From Candidatus Methylobacter favarea (GTDB lineage: Bacteria > Pseudomonadota > Gammaproteobacteria > Methylococcales > Methylomonadaceae): a stretch of DNA of 47,220 bases. The notes beneath the pieces are model-generated. The model was not told where the DNA came from and ran no database searches. It saw only the letters and a list, made by a program, of their open reading frames with translations. A program made the position numbers and the translations under genes. The stretch spans positions 1-47,220 of the forward strand of contig NZ_CADCXN010000055.1 of the NCBI RefSeq assembly GCF_902806695.1, in the 5' to 3' direction. How positions within the stretch are numbered: the stretch's first letter is position 1; every line of letters starts with the position of its first letter. Of the stretch, positions 47,099 through 47,220 are shown piece by piece.

Positions 47099-47220
47099 GA
47101 AGCTGTTTGGAAATTATCGCGTCAAGCCAAACGATTCACCATGATGCGAGTCATGGCGATGTAAATCCAAGCTTCGTCGATGCGAGTCAGTCGTTCGTAG
47201 GCTTTACTGAGACGACGCGA
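47099..47220 (-). mobile_element. right part of an IS5-type insertion sequence, continuing out of window
   Basis: The minus strand encodes the end of an IS5-family transposase from the window edge to TGA at 47122-47124: SRRLSKAYERLTRIDEAWIYIAM then TRIMVNRLA. This is the typical C-terminus of IS5/IS1031-type transposases. The element end is probably near 47099 (GAAGCTGTTTGGAA...). Only ~33 codons are in the window; whether the rest is intact is unknown. Confidence 0.75.

Noticed and set aside
1-47220. CRISPR array or rRNA genes
   Set aside because: No regularly spaced repeats or rRNA-like sequence were seen anywhere in the window.

Overview
The window looks like chromosome of a gammaproteobacterial methylotroph, most likely a Methylococcales methanotroph. 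This is inferred from the gene set: a phosphoketolase/acetate kinase pair, the ABC transporter and beta-propeller genes that accompany PQQ-dependent alcohol dehydrogenases, and gammaproteobacterial versions of rpsB-tsf-pyrH-frr-uppS-cdsA-dxr-rseP, map, glnD, mutS and dsbC. No methane or methanol oxidation gene lies in the window itself, so the assignment stays an inference.

Positions 1-11.4 kb are an accessory island. A plus-strand operon (128-4683) encodes a glycine-rich, probably membrane-inserting protein, a coiled-coil protein, a small protein and a UPF1-like superfamily 1 helicase. It matches no system I can name and is the best candidate here for an undescribed defence-type system. A minus-strand group (4955-7225) holds a coiled-coil/repeat protein, a two-helix zinc-ribbon membrane protein and a broken gene. 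Next come two tandem pairs of FlhD/FlhC-like transcription activators (7661-9660), the family to which the mobile-element activators SetCD, AcaCD and SgaCD belong. The first pair is frameshifted. In the second, a STAS-like domain is joined to the FlhD-like domain. An AlpA-like regulator and a tyrosine integrase close the island beside mutS, with short direct repeats between integrase and mutS.

Positions 11.4-38.1 kb are orderly core sequence. mutS is followed by an outer-membrane-type protein, an alcohol dehydrogenase remnant and dsbC. A long minus-strand run from rpsB to rseP covers translation factors, UMP kinase, isoprenoid and phospholipid synthesis and the site-2 protease. map and glnD run divergently from it. 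Then come a periplasmic-sensor diguanylate cyclase, the xfp-ackA pair (xylulose-5-P/fructose-6-P to acetyl-P to acetate plus ATP), a MOSC protein, and a four-gene PQQ-associated ABC operon.

Positions 38.1-47.2 kb show decay: a long gene broken by several frameshifts, an intact small membrane protein, tRNA-Gly(GCC) and tRNA-Cys(GCA), multiply broken sbcC and N-terminally truncated sbcD, and a broken PD-(D/E)XK-like nuclease gene that ends at an IS5-type transposase running out of the window. Single-base lesions, several in short homopolymers, cluster in 6.8-8.9 kb and 38.2-46.9 kb. No frameshift was noticed in the core genes between. Real decay and local assembly error are both possible, but sbcC also carries substitutions in its Walker B region that homopolymer error does not explain.
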